64,000 nucleotides of DNA from Reichenbachiella ulvae (GCF_025833875.1 NZ_JAOYOD010000001.1:2666001-2730000), one strand, 5' to 3'; positions 37,860 through 46,653 are shown, counted from the first letter of the stretch. Numbers and translations: made by a program. Notes: generated from the sequence alone by a model not told the origin.

Positions 37860-39235
37860 ATCTGCTTCATTTTAGGTTGAACATCCTTTAATTCCTTCAC
37901 TGCCGCCTTGAACTGATCCCCTCGGTCCTCGTAGTTCTTGAATAGATCGAAACTGGCACAGGCCGGTGAAAGTAAAACCACATCGCCTTCCTGCGCATGT
38001 TCAAAAGCAGCCTTCACTGCTTCCGCTGCTGACAGGGTTTCAGTAAGCACTGATACATCTCCGGAAAACTCATCCTTCAGATGTGCGTTATCCTTGCCCA
38101 TACAAATGAGCGTATGAACTTTCTGCTGTACCAGTGCTTTAATTTGACTATAATCGTTGCCCTTATTCACTCCTCCTGCGATCCAAACGATAGGTGCCTC
38201 GATGGCATCCAAAGCATAGAATACAGCATCCACATTAGTGGCCTTGGAGTCGTTGATAAAGGTGATATCATTAACCACACCGGCATTTTCCAGCCGGTGA
38301 GCGGCATTTTTAAATGACCCGAGTGCATTGATGATTTCAGGGAAGGAAACGCCTACTTCCAGAGCAGCCAGGATGGCCGCCATCTGATTGTAGTGGTTAT
38401 GCTTTCCAATCAAAGGCAAGTAGCCTGTCGGTATCACTTCTATTTCTTTTTCTGTATCGAGGATCAAACAATCCGCCTCGCTAAAGGCACCATGGCCCAG
38501 CACTCTACCCTGAACAGAGACAGGTTGAATTCGAGCAGGTGAAGATTGTGCGCCTTTCACTACCCATGAGTCGTCCTGATTCAGGATAATCAAATCGCTC
38601 TCGCCCATATTTTCGAACAGACGATACTTGGCAGCTGCATATTCAGCCATTTGGTAGTTGTAGCGATCCAGATGATCTGGCGTGATGTTGAGTAATACAG
38701 CTACATCTGGCTTGAAGGTATCAATGTCATCCAACTGAAAACTGCTCAATTCCAAAACGATGATATCATGCGCAGCGCCACTTGCCAACAAGTCGGATAG
38801 GCTATTGCCTACATTGCCTGCTGAGGCAGCGTTCAATCCAGCTGACTTCAAAATATGTGTCGTCAGAAGTGTGGTAGTCGTTTTACCATTAGATCCAGTG
38901 ATCCCGATCAACTTCGCCCCTGTATATCTACTGGCGAATTCAATCTCAGAAATCACGGGAACACTTGCTGCCTTGATTTCTTTGATAATCGCTGCGCTAT
39001 TCGGAATTCCTGGGCTTTTCACAACTTCCTTATATGCTACGATTTTGTCCAGGCTATGACCTCCCTCTTCGAAGGCTACTCCTAGTTTCGTCAACTCGTC
39101 TTTTTTGGCCTCTGCAATAGCCGATCCGTCAGACAAAAACACAGACAATCCCTGCTTTACTGCCAGACGCACCGCACCCATGCCGCTTTCGCCGCTTCCC
39201 AGTACTGCTACGCTATGTAAGTCTTGCTTGCTCAA
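37856..39235 (-). CDS. murD: UDP-N-acetylmuramoylalanine--D-glutamate ligase MurD
   Basis: 459 residues. The N-terminal UDP-binding domain has VAVLGSGESGMGAVRLA, the P-loop ITGSNGKTTTTLL begins at about 112, then ELSSFQLDDI and LNITPDHLDRY, and the C-terminal domain contains FINDSKATNVDAVFYAL and LSPACASFDLFKNYEDRGDQF. It adds D-Glu to UDP-MurNAc-L-Ala. It abuts mraY with no gap and overlaps ftsW by 4 bp. Confidence 0.97.
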   Translation of the reverse strand: MSKQDLHSVAVLGSGESGMGAVRLAVKQGLSVFLSDGSAIAEAKKDELTKLGVAFEEGGHSLDKIVAYKEVVKSPGIPNSAAIIKEIKAASVPVISEIEFASRYTGAKLIGITGSNGKTTTTLLTTHILKSAGLNAASAGNVGNSLSDLLASGAAHDIIVLELSSFQLDDIDTFKPDVAVLLNITPDHLDRYNYQMAEYAAAKYRLFENMGESDLIILNQDDSWVVKGAQSSPARIQPVSVQGRVLGHGAFSEADCLILDTEKEIEVIPTGYLPLIGKHNHYNQMAAILAALEVGVSFPEIINALGSFKNAAHRLENAGVVNDITFINDSKATNVDAVFYALDAIEAPIVWIAGGVNKGNDYSQIKALVQQKVHTLICMGKDNAHLKDEFSGDVSVLTETLSAAEAVKAAFEHAQEGDVVLLSPACASFDLFKNYEDRGDQFKAAVKELKDVQPKMKQI

Positions 39236-40450
39236 TTATCTTAGTTTCAATGTTGCCAATGTCACAATCGCCAATAAAATGGCAGTCGTCCAAAATCGAG
39301 TCACAATTTTCGTTTCGTGAATCCCCTTCTTTTGGTAATGGTGGTGAAGAGGTGCCATCAAAAAGATGCGCTTGCCTTCACCGTATTTCTTCTTCGTGTA
39401 TTTAAAATAGCTCACCTGTATGATGACAGAGAGATTTTCTATCACAAAGACCCCGCACAAAATCGGAATCAATAATTCTTTTCTGATCAAAAAGGCCATC
39501 ACGGCAATCACACCTCCCAGTGCCAAACTGCCCGTGTCTCCCATGAAAACCTGGGCTGGATAAGAATTGTACCAGAGGAAGCCAATACAAGCTCCCACAA
39601 AGGCCAAAGCAAAAATTACCGTCTCACCCGATCCTGGGATGTACATGATATTAAGGTAATCCGCGAAGATGACGTTACCCGATACATAGGCCAAAATCGC
39701 CAGAGTAATCCCGATAATCGCCGAGGTACCTGCCGCCAATCCATCCAGACCGTCGGTGATATTGGCACCATTCGATACGGCTGTCACGATGAAAATCACC
39801 ACCAGCACATAAAGCACATCTGTGAACTGATCGAGAAAATCTGGTAGCAACCACTCGTAATCGAACTCATTGTCCTTGACAAATGGAATGGTCGTAATGG
39901 TGCTTTGCTGGTCTTCGTAGTCTGCAAAACGCTGCTCAAACTCCATGGTGTGGTCTTTGGCGTTCGGAAAATATCGCACATCTACCTCATCGTTGGTCAC
40001 CATAGTGACACCTACCACCAATCCAATGGCTACCTGCCCAACAATCTTGAATTTGCCAGAAAGGCCTTCTTTATTCTTCTTTTTGATCTTGAGATAATCA
40101 TCCAAAAATCCTATTAGTGCCATCCAAATCGCAGTAATCACCAACAGGATCACATAGACGTTGTCCAGTTTAGCGACAAGCAAAGTAGGAATGACAATCG
40201 CAGCTATGATCATGATCCCACCCATCGTAGGCGTACCTTTCTTTTCGAGCTGCCCCTGCAGTCCCAAATCACGAATGGTCTCACCCATCTGCTGTCTCTG
40301 TAGCATCTCGATGATTCGCTTTCCGAAAAAGATGGTAATCAACAAGGACAATGCAATGGCCAATCCAGCACGAAACGATATGTACTGAAAGACCTGCGCA
40401 CCTGCCAGGTTGAATTCATTTTCCAGATAATCAAATAGATAATACAGCAT
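39236..40450 (-). CDS. mraY: MraY, phospho-MurNAc-pentapeptide translocase
   Basis: 404 residues, about 45 longer than E. coli MraY. About ten membrane helices, GTPTMGG at 72-78, the catalytic DDYLK at 117-121, [15 protein letters not shown] mid-protein, and the late [21 protein letters not shown]. The extra length comes mainly from a soluble insertion at about 152-205 rich in Asp, Glu and aromatics ([17 protein letters not shown]), a recurrent feature of Bacteroidetes MraY. It forms lipid I on the membrane. It lies between murE (3 bp) and murD (0 bp). Confidence 0.97.
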   Translation of the reverse strand: MLYYLFDYLENEFNLAGAQVFQYISFRAGLAIALSLLITIFFGKRIIEMLQRQQMGETIRDLGLQGQLEKKGTPTMGGIMIIAAIVIPTLLVAKLDNVYVILLVITAIWMALIGFLDDYLKIKKKNKEGLSGKFKIVGQVAIGLVVGVTMVTNDEVDVRYFPNAKDHTMEFEQRFADYEDQQSTITTIPFVKDNEFDYEWLLPDFLDQFTDVLYVLVVIFIVTAVSNGANITDGLDGLAAGTSAIIGITLAILAYVSGNVIFADYLNIMYIPGSGETVIFALAFVGACIGFLWYNSYPAQVFMGDTGSLALGGVIAVMAFLIRKELLIPILCGVFVIENLSVIIQVSYFKYTKKKYGEGKRIFLMAPLHHHYQKKGIHETKIVTRFWTTAILLAIVTLATLKLR

Positions 40451-40453
40451 TCT

Positions 40454-41917
40454 CTAATCTTTGAATAATTCTAACATCTCCTTGAGCACGGCACGATCAT
40501 CAAAATCATGTCTTACTCCATTAATCTCCTGATAAGTCTCATGGCCTTTTCCAGCCACCAGAATTATATCCTCATCATTGGCCAATGAGCAGGCCGTTTT
40601 AATTGCCTCTCTTCGGTCTCTGATGATTAAAGTCTTTTTGACCATGCTTGGCCCGATCCCGCCCATCATCTCCTTGATGATCGTATCTGGATTCTCTGTT
40701 CTGGGATTGTCGTCGGTGAATATCACCTTGTCGCTCCACTTAGCCGCGATGGAAGCCATCACTGGGCGCTTGTCCTTGTCGCGATCCCCACCACAGCCTA
40801 CTACCGTGATTACTTTTTCATTTCCAGACCGGAAACTGTCGATGGTCTGCAGCACGTTTTCCAGCGCATCGGGTGTGTGGGCATAGTCCACAATCGCTCG
40901 CACATTACTGTCTGCATTGACCGACTCGAAGCGTCCAGGAGCAGTCTCTATCCCCGAGAGCATCAACAGCACCTCCTCTACATCCTGCTCCAGGATATCT
41001 GCCACTGCATAGGCAGCCAACAGATTGTATGCATTGAATGCTCCAATCAATCGGAACCAAACACTGCGTCCGTTGATATCCAGCTCCAATCCCTGGTAGC
41101 TATTGGTAATGATCTTGGCCTTGTAGTCTGTCATGAACTTCAACCCAAAAGCCAGCTGACGTGCCCTGGTGTTCTGTAGCATGACCTGACCTCTTTTGTC
41201 ATCCATATTGACCAGCGCAAAAGCTGAGGATGGCAAGCCGTCAAATAATTTCTTTTTCGCCTTGATATAATTATCAAAGGTCTCGTGGTAGTCCAGGTGA
41301 TCGTGGCTGATATTCATGAACACGGCACCTGTATACTGTAGCCCGGCGATTCTCCCCTGATCGATCGCATGAGAACTCACTTCCATGAAAGCATACTCAC
41401 ATTTCTGCTTGACCATCTCGCTCAACAAGGCATTGAGGCTGATCTGATCTGGAGTCGTATGCGTAGAAGGAATCACCTCATCGTTGATCTTGTTCTGCAC
41501 CGTAGAAAGCAAGCCCACATTGTAGCCCAGAGACCTGAACAGGCTGTAAAGCAGCGTTACTGTGGTCGTCTTGCCATTGGTACCGGTGATACCTACCAAT
41601 TTGATTTTCTTAGATGGATTGTCGAAAAAGTTAGAAGCAATCACACCCAAAGCAGCAGCAGAATCTCCCGTCTCAACGAAAGTCACATGAATATCCGGCA
41701 AGAGCGGCATTTCCTCACAGACTACAGCGACTGCACCACTTTTGATGGCCTTCTCGATGTAGTCATGTCCATCTACCTGCGTGCCTTTGACCGCCACGAA
41801 CAAGCTGCCTTTTTGAACCTTTCTGGAATCAAAACATACGTCTACCACTTCTATCCCGGTGTTGCCCGAAACAGAGGTCAGCTTTACGTTATACAATATG
41901 TCTTTGAGTGTCTTCAC
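40454..41917 (-). CDS. murE: MurE, UDP-MurNAc-tripeptide synthetase (meso-DAP type)
   Basis: 487 residues with the three Mur ligase domains: N-terminal DVCFDSRKVQKGSLFVAVKG, P-loop GITGTNGKTTTVTLLYSLF (about 109-127), MEVSSHAIDQGRIAGL and MNISHDHLDYH, and C-terminal VDYAHTPDALENVL and GCGGDRDKDKRP. The motif DDNPRTENP carries the DNPR that selects meso-diaminopimelate rather than lysine, so the wall is predicted to be DAP-type (established for this family). It abuts ftsI directly and precedes mraY by 3 bp; murF, usually next in E. coli, is absent. Confidence 0.96.
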   Translation of the reverse strand: MKTLKDILYNVKLTSVSGNTGIEVVDVCFDSRKVQKGSLFVAVKGTQVDGHDYIEKAIKSGAVAVVCEEMPLLPDIHVTFVETGDSAAALGVIASNFFDNPSKKIKLVGITGTNGKTTTVTLLYSLFRSLGYNVGLLSTVQNKINDEVIPSTHTTPDQISLNALLSEMVKQKCEYAFMEVSSHAIDQGRIAGLQYTGAVFMNISHDHLDYHETFDNYIKAKKKLFDGLPSSAFALVNMDDKRGQVMLQNTRARQLAFGLKFMTDYKAKIITNSYQGLELDINGRSVWFRLIGAFNAYNLLAAYAVADILEQDVEEVLLMLSGIETAPGRFESVNADSNVRAIVDYAHTPDALENVLQTIDSFRSGNEKVITVVGCGGDRDKDKRPVMASIAAKWSDKVIFTDDNPRTENPDTIIKEMMGGIGPSMVKKTLIIRDRREAIKTACSLANDEDIILVAGKGHETYQEINGVRHDFDDRAVLKEMLELFKD

Positions 41918-44014
41918 TTATCCCAGATCTAATTCAATTTTCAATTGCCCGTCGATTTTCACACCAGGCAAAACCGACTGTTGCTTCACTCTACCCAATC
42001 CTGAGTAGCTCACTTTAATATTTTTGTTTTCCAGAATGAACAAGGCATCCCTCAGGGTCATCCCTCTCACATCTGGCACCACCATATCGTGAAATTTCAT
42101 TGGCTTCCAGGCGATGGAATTATTGGCAATGCTCGCTTTGGTCCATGTCGTTTCACCCTTCACATAGTTGGAGATCCCGAACTCATTGCAGATTTCTTTC
42201 AACTCGTCCTGGTTGCCCGCCTGAATCACAGGAAAAATGCCTGCCATTACTTCCTTGCCCTCAAATGGGTTGTTCAACTCCATATCCAGTGCATATATCT
42301 TGTCCGCGATATTTTTGAACACTGGAGCCGCTACATCGCTACCATAGATACGGTATCTCTTCGGGTTGTCTATAACCACAATGGCGCTATACTTAGGCTT
42401 CTCAGCTGGGAAGAACCCCGCAAAAGAAGTGTAGTACTTGTTGGTGTATTTACCATTTACCACATGTTTGGCAGTCCCGGTTTTACCCGCGATCTGGTAG
42501 TAAGAATCCTTGATGTTGCTGGCGGTACCACGCTGCACCACCCCTTTCAGCATTTCCTTCACCTTGACCAGTGTGATGTCCGAGCAGATTTTTTCATTGA
42601 TCACTCGGGTTTCAAATTTCTTCACTGTCGCATCTGCATTCTTCACTTGCTTCACGATCATGGGTTGAATCATTTTACCATTGTTGGCGACCGCATTGTA
42701 GAGCGCGAGGGTTTGCAAGGGTGTCATGGTCAACTCATACCCATGTGACATCCAGGGCAATGAAACGCCCGACCATGTCGAATCCTCTGGTGTTTTGATG
42801 TAAGGCTTACCCTCTCCCACCATTTGAAATCCCAATGGTTTGGTCAGTCCCATTCTTTCCAGATGATCCGTAAATCTTTTTGGGTCATCTCCGAATTCAT
42901 TCACGATCAATTTGGCGGTACCGATGTTGGATGATTTCTCGAACACCTGCTGAACGGACAGCATACCATATCCGCCTGGCTTGTGGTCTTTCATCACCTG
43001 ATCGTAAAAGGCATATTCGCCATCTCCCGTATCGATGCTATCCAACAAGCTGATGCGAGATTCCTCGAAAAGCGCTATCATACTGGCCAGCTTGAAGGTC
43101 GATCCAGGCTCTCGTGATCCCTGACTGCCTACCGCGTAGTTGTAGCTCTCATAATATTCGCCACGGCTGTTTTTGCTCAGATTCGAAATCGCTTTGATCT
43201 CTCCAGTGGCCACTTCCATCACCACCACACAGCCATAATCCGCGTCGTTGGCATAGAGTGCCTTTACCAGCGCTGACTCAGCCACATCCTGCAGATCGAC
43301 ATTGATCGTCGACACGATGTCCAAACCATTTTGCGGTTTCACCTCCGTACCGTCAAAAACAGGCTTCCAGCTACCGCCAGAAAACTTCTGATAAAGTGCC
43401 TTTCCGTTGCGTCCTTGCAGATAATTATTGAAACTGTACTCTAATCCTACTACACCGCGGTTCTCTTCGTCAGTCGTACCAATTGTTCTATAGCCCAGAT
43501 ACGAAAAAGGGTGGAACCTCTCATCCACCTTCTCAAACAAAACCCCGCCTTCCATTCGACCCTCCCTAAAGAGTGGCCAAGTGCTCATTTCCTTTTTTGC
43601 CAGGTAATTGATCTTCTGCCTATTGAGCCGGAGATAGCGCCGGCCCTCCAGCCGGGCATTGTTGATTTTCCTTTTGTAATCCCTCGCCGACAAGTCTTTG
43701 AAATAGCGCGAAAGCAAATAGGACAAACTATCGATATTGGACTTGTACAAGTCTTCGGAAGCAATCGCTGGATCTATCGCCAACTTGTAAAAAGGCAGCG
43801 AAGTAGCCAACAAACTCTCGTTGTCTGAATAGATATTGCCTCGGGTCGCCTTGACATTGCGGTACTGCAGACCGATCGCTTCGGCCTTCTTCTTCCACTT
43901 GCCCCCATCCACAGTCTGGATTCGGACGATTTTGTAGAGCACCCCAAACGAAAAAATCAGGACGACTAAAAAAGCCAACCTGACCCTCAATAATATGGTC
44001 AATCGGTTATTCAC
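41918..44014 (-). CDS. ftsI: Class B penicillin-binding protein (FtsI-type) with PASTA domain
   Basis: 698 residues. A single membrane helix (about 11-29) is followed by the PBP dimerisation region and the transpeptidase domain with SxxK at Ser305-Lys308 (GSTFK), SxN at 361-363 (SSN) and KTGT from 511. A C-terminal PASTA domain (about 645-698, VVPDVRGMTLRDALFILENKNIKV) is present, unlike in E. coli FtsI. It crosslinks septal peptidoglycan, working with FtsW. Its start overlaps the ftsL-like gene by 8 bp and it abuts murE. Confidence 0.95.
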   Translation of the reverse strand: MNNRLTILLRVRLAFLVVLIFSFGVLYKIVRIQTVDGGKWKKKAEAIGLQYRNVKATRGNIYSDNESLLATSLPFYKLAIDPAIASEDLYKSNIDSLSYLLSRYFKDLSARDYKRKINNARLEGRRYLRLNRQKINYLAKKEMSTWPLFREGRMEGGVLFEKVDERFHPFSYLGYRTIGTTDEENRGVVGLEYSFNNYLQGRNGKALYQKFSGGSWKPVFDGTEVKPQNGLDIVSTINVDLQDVAESALVKALYANDADYGCVVVMEVATGEIKAISNLSKNSRGEYYESYNYAVGSQGSREPGSTFKLASMIALFEESRISLLDSIDTGDGEYAFYDQVMKDHKPGGYGMLSVQQVFEKSSNIGTAKLIVNEFGDDPKRFTDHLERMGLTKPLGFQMVGEGKPYIKTPEDSTWSGVSLPWMSHGYELTMTPLQTLALYNAVANNGKMIQPMIVKQVKNADATVKKFETRVINEKICSDITLVKVKEMLKGVVQRGTASNIKDSYYQIAGKTGTAKHVVNGKYTNKYYTSFAGFFPAEKPKYSAIVVIDNPKRYRIYGSDVAAPVFKNIADKIYALDMELNNPFEGKEVMAGIFPVIQAGNQDELKEICNEFGISNYVKGETTWTKASIANNSIAWKPMKFHDMVVPDVRGMTLRDALFILENKNIKVSYSGLGRVKQQSVLPGVKIDGQLKIELDLG

Positions 44015-44381
44015 TGGCTTTTACGACGATTTTGTAGGGTGGATCAATGGTTTCTTTCAATCCCAGTTTGGCCGCCTTCTTGGCCACCTCGGATTGTTTG
44101 CTGGTATACATATAGTCGGCCTTGAGCGTGGTATAGTCTGCACGCAAGTCCTCGACCTGTACTCTCAACTTAGATATTTTTCGGATGTTCTTTTCAGCAA
44201 AGTGTAGGTTGCCGATATAAATGATACAAAGCACCGTCACGTATAGAATCGGCATCAAAAACTGAATGGGCAGACCATTCTCAAAGAGTCTTTCTACATT
44301 GATAAAACTCTCTAGCAACGAAAAAAAGCTTCTCTTTCCTGTACGGGAAGAAGCGGGATTTTTGTAGGTATTAGAAGCCAT
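44007..44381 (-). CDS. ftsL: FtsL-like division protein
   Basis: 124 residues. A basic cytoplasmic N-terminus (about 1-40) is followed by one membrane helix (about 42-60, FLMPILYVTVLCIIYIGNL) and a periplasmic coiled coil (about 65-105, KISKLRVQVEDLRADYTTLKADY). Length and topology fit the FtsL-like protein found between rsmH and ftsI in Bacteroidetes; sequence conservation in FtsL is weak, so position is a main argument. It would join FtsQ and a FtsB-like partner in the divisome. Confidence 0.85.
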   Translation of the reverse strand: MASNTYKNPASSRTGKRSFFSLLESFINVERLFENGLPIQFLMPILYVTVLCIIYIGNLHFAEKNIRKISKLRVQVEDLRADYTTLKADYMYTSKQSEVAKKAAKLGLKETIDPPYKIVVKASE

Positions 44382-44383
44382 TG

Positions 44384-45292
44384 CTATATTTTTTCTGCTA
44401 TTCTTAGTTTGGCACTGCGTGCCCGGTTGTTTTCATTTATTTCTTCATCACTTGCTATGATCGGTTTTCTGGTGATGGACTGCAGTGGCTTGATCTGATT
44501 GCCGTACAGGTCCTTTTCTACCTCACCATAAAACTTCCCTTTGTTTATATAATTTTTGACCAATCTGTCCTCCAGCGAGTGGTAAGACATCACGACCAAT
44601 TTTCCATTCTCTTTCAGCACCTCAGCACTTTGGACCAAAAACTCTTCGAGGGCTTTCAGCTCTTCGTTTACCTCGATTCGGATCGCCTGAAACACCTGAG
44701 CGAAATACTTGTTTTCTCTCCCTCTGGGTGCCAGCTTTCGGATCGCGTCCAAAAATTGCTCTATCGTCTCCAGCGGCTTTTGCCCTCTGGCTGTCACGAT
44801 AGCAGCCGCTAGTGTCTTTGCGTTCTTCACCTCACCATACTGCCCGAGTATTTTGTGAAGCGCCTTTTCATCATAATCATTGAGAACCTCCCGAGCAGAT
44901 ATCGCTTGAGAAGTATCCATTCGCATATCCAATGGACCATCGAATCGGGTAGAAAACCCACGACCTGGCGTATTGATCTGATGAGACGAAATCCCCAGAT
45001 CCGCCAATATCCCATCCACTTTCTTGACGCCATGTAGTCTGAGGTATTTTTTTAGGTATCTGAAGTTGGCCTGAACAAAAGTGAAAGAACGACTCTCTAT
45101 ATTATTAGCGTTTGCTTTGGCATCATCATCCTGATCAAAACCAAACAAGCGACCTTTTTCATCCAGATGTTTGAGAATCTCCTGGCTGTGTCCTCCGCCA
45201 CCGAAAGTGACATCCACATAAACTCCGTCAGATTTAATATCCAACCCTTCGATACATTCTTGTAACATGACAGGGTTATGATACTCACTCAT
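44384..45292 (-). CDS. rsmH: 16S rRNA m4C1402 methyltransferase RsmH (MraW)
   Basis: 302 residues, close to the family average. The opening HNPVMLQECIEGL and the SAM-binding motif VDVTFGGGGHSQEIL (about 27-41), then DGILADLGISSHQIN, GFSTRFDGPLDMRMD and the C-terminal VMSYHSLEDRLVKNYI are diagnostic. It N4-methylates C1402 of 16S rRNA using SAM. It overlaps mraZ by 4 bp and precedes the ftsL-like gene by 2 bp. Confidence 0.97.
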   Translation of the reverse strand: MSEYHNPVMLQECIEGLDIKSDGVYVDVTFGGGGHSQEILKHLDEKGRLFGFDQDDDAKANANNIESRSFTFVQANFRYLKKYLRLHGVKKVDGILADLGISSHQINTPGRGFSTRFDGPLDMRMDTSQAISAREVLNDYDEKALHKILGQYGEVKNAKTLAAAIVTARGQKPLETIEQFLDAIRKLAPRGRENKYFAQVFQAIRIEVNEELKALEEFLVQSAEVLKENGKLVVMSYHSLEDRLVKNYINKGKFYGEVEKDLYGNQIKPLQSITRKPIIASDEEINENNRARSAKLRIAEKI

Positions 45293-45732
45293 TCATCTAG
45301 GAATTTTTTAGCCAAATCTGAATACTCCTCACTGTCTTCGATCAAATACTCGTCGTACAATTTCGGATTCCAGATCTCCACGGTACTGCCTGTCCCTATC
45401 ACGATGACGTTCTTTTCGAGCTTGGCATGTTCGATCCAGGCTTTCGGTATCAAAAAACGTCCTGCACTGTCTAGTTCTACGGGAGCAACACTGCGGAAAA
45501 AGTTTCTTTTCAATCTTCTTTGGGCGGCATCAAAATCACTTAGCGAAGCGAATTTGCTTTGGATTTTCTTGAACTCCATCATGGTGTAAACGACGAGGTT
45601 CGGATCGAACCCCTTCATTACAACTAGCTCATTGCCAGACACCTCGGGTAGATTAGCCTTGATCTTCGCAGGCAAGGCCAATCTACCCTTAGCATCCAAC
45701 TTACACTCATATTCGCTTGTAAAAAAAGCCAT
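45289..45732 (-). CDS. mraZ: MraZ, transcriptional regulator of the dcw cluster
   Basis: 147 residues with two SpoVT-AbrB-like swapped-hairpin domains: SEYECKLDAKGRLALPAKIKANL (about 6-28) and the second, VELDSAGRFLIPKAWIEHAKL (about 84-104). MraZ binds short repeats upstream of its own gene and controls the whole cluster. It is the first gene of the cluster; matching decamer repeats lie 47-86 bp upstream of its start. Confidence 0.95.
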   Translation of the reverse strand: MAFFTSEYECKLDAKGRLALPAKIKANLPEVSGNELVVMKGFDPNLVVYTMMEFKKIQSKFASLSDFDAAQRRLKRNFFRSVAPVELDSAGRFLIPKAWIEHAKLEKNVIVIGTGSTVEIWNPKLYDEYLIEDSEEYSDLAKKFLDE

Positions 45733-45762
45733 AGAGTTATAGAAAAATATAAACCACCACTA

Positions 45763-45770
45763 CAAACCTA
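45763..45770 (-). promoter_or_regulatory. Candidate -7 box of the mraZ promoter
   Basis: TAGGTTTG on the minus strand matches TAnnTTTG exactly, 30 bp upstream of the mraZ ATG and just downstream of the decamer boxes. A TTG at the ideal -33 distance is not present, so regulator contact may compensate. Confidence 0.5.
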
Positions 45771-45778
45771 AAACATAT

Positions 45779-45818
45779 TTTCCACAAATCACCACTTTTC
45801 TACACTTTTCACCACAAA
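45779..45818 (-). promoter_or_regulatory. Candidate MraZ operator: four decamer direct repeats
   Basis: On the minus strand four consecutive 10-bp units follow the pattern WWWGTGKNNA: TTTGTGGTGA, AAAGTGTAGA, AAAGTGGTGA and TTTGTGGAAA. This spacing and the AAAGTG core match the MraZ box described in mollicutes (AAAGTG[T/G]N3 repeats) and parallel the TGGGN5 repeats of E. coli. They overlap the expected -33 region of the mraZ promoter. Confidence 0.7.
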
Positions 45819-45928
45819 CTACCAAAAAACCCCAAATCCAGCCATTTCGGAACTAAAAAACGACTACAATTCCCCACCTCTTCTGGCGTACTAGCCTGAA
45901 AAAGGAGGAAAATCCAGTACTCGAAAGA

Positions 45929-45958
45929 AAAGTGGGGCAAGGTGGGAGAAGGTGAAAG
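45929..45958 (+). promoter_or_regulatory. Second decamer cluster, opposite strand
   Basis: Three consecutive plus-strand decamers, AAAGTGGGGC, AAGGTGGGAG and AAGGTGAAAG, resemble the MraZ boxes but face away from mraZ. Looser GGTG repeats follow near 45977-45995. There is no complete gene immediately downstream. The rest of 45819-46032 shows nothing else I can name. Confidence 0.4.
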
Positions 45959-46032
45959 ACCTAAGCAGAAAAGGGTGAAACGGTGGTAAAATCAGGAGTA
46001 AAAATCAGGAAATGCTAGTCGATCCTGATGCC

Positions 46033-46083
46033 AGTAATCCGATTACTCGGAGTAATCGGATTACTCGGAGTAATCGGATTACT
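46033..46083. repeat. Left bracket of array 2: three 15-bp near-palindromes
   Basis: AGTAATCCGATTACT followed by two copies of its reverse complement AGTAATCGGATTACT, each separated by CGG. Any two of them can pair into a strong hairpin. Confidence 0.85.
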
Positions 46084-46084
46084 C

Positions 46085-46336
46085 TAGTACACTGAATAGA
46101 CCTAGTACGCCTCCATGCAAACCGAGGAGATGCCCGTGTAGACTATCGAGACCTCTATACAGAGTACCGAGGGTTTTGTGCAAGGCGTGGAGTGCTTTGT
46201 GCAAATCATCGAGAATAGTTTGCAGACCTGGATGCATTCTATGCATGGAGTCGAGGGCTTTGTGCCGTCTATCGAGTATGCTATGTACGGCGAGGGGCGC
46301 TTTGTGTAGAATTCTGAGCTCAATGTGCAAATACTG
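46085..46336. repeat. Degenerate 21-bp tandem array (array 2)
   Basis: Twelve consecutive units of exactly 21 bp without indels. Most start GAG and share CTTTGTGCA-like bases at positions 6-14; the units otherwise differ strongly. The sequence is unrelated to array 1, but the period is the same. On the minus strand an open frame reads as a seven-residue repeat, HxxLxxL. Confidence 0.8.
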
Positions 46337-46403
46337 GAAATAATCACCTGGTGGCGAATCGGGGTCTCAGTAGTGACCAAGAACAGTTAATAATCGAGAA
46401 TCC

Positions 46404-46436
46404 AGTAATCAGGTTACTTGAAGTAACCTGATTACT
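46404..46436. repeat. Right bracket of array 2: perfect 16-bp inverted repeat
   Basis: AGTAATCAGGTTACTT and its reverse complement are separated by a single base. The 15-bp core and the 3-bp gap resemble the left bracket (AGTAAYCNGRTTACT), so the array lies between two related hairpins. Confidence 0.85.
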
Positions 46437-46559
46437 TTAGCATCATTTCCACTCGGTCGCATTTCCCTGTTCTTTAAGCTCAACCAAGGCAGGGTCTCTA
46501 ACTCGGGTGAGAGAAGAAGATAGCCAACCGGGTCAGAGCCCAAGCAGCAATCTCCCTGT

Positions 46560-46594
46560 TTAAATTCTCCCTTCGGAAGACTTAAAACAACTGC
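46560..46594. repeat. Relic resembling the end of the 285-bp repeat
   Basis: GTTTAAATTCTCCC then TTCGGAAGACTTAAAAC parallels the right end of the 285-bp direct repeats (TTTTAAGTGCCCC, then TTCGGAACACTTAAAAC). Only this end is present. Confidence 0.5.
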
Positions 46595-46653
46595 AAATCA
46601 ACCTAACTGCTGGCAGGATATATTGAATTGTATTTGCAATCTACAACTAGTGG

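Noticed and set aside
46079..46330. 83-codon minus-strand frame with HxxLxxL heptads
   Set aside because: It lies wholly in array 2. A 21-bp period keeps a frame open and repeating by itself; there is no start context, and the array brackets suggest a DNA element.
46033..46436. CRISPR array
   Set aside because: The units are contiguous and degenerate with no constant repeat and unique spacers, and no cas genes are present.
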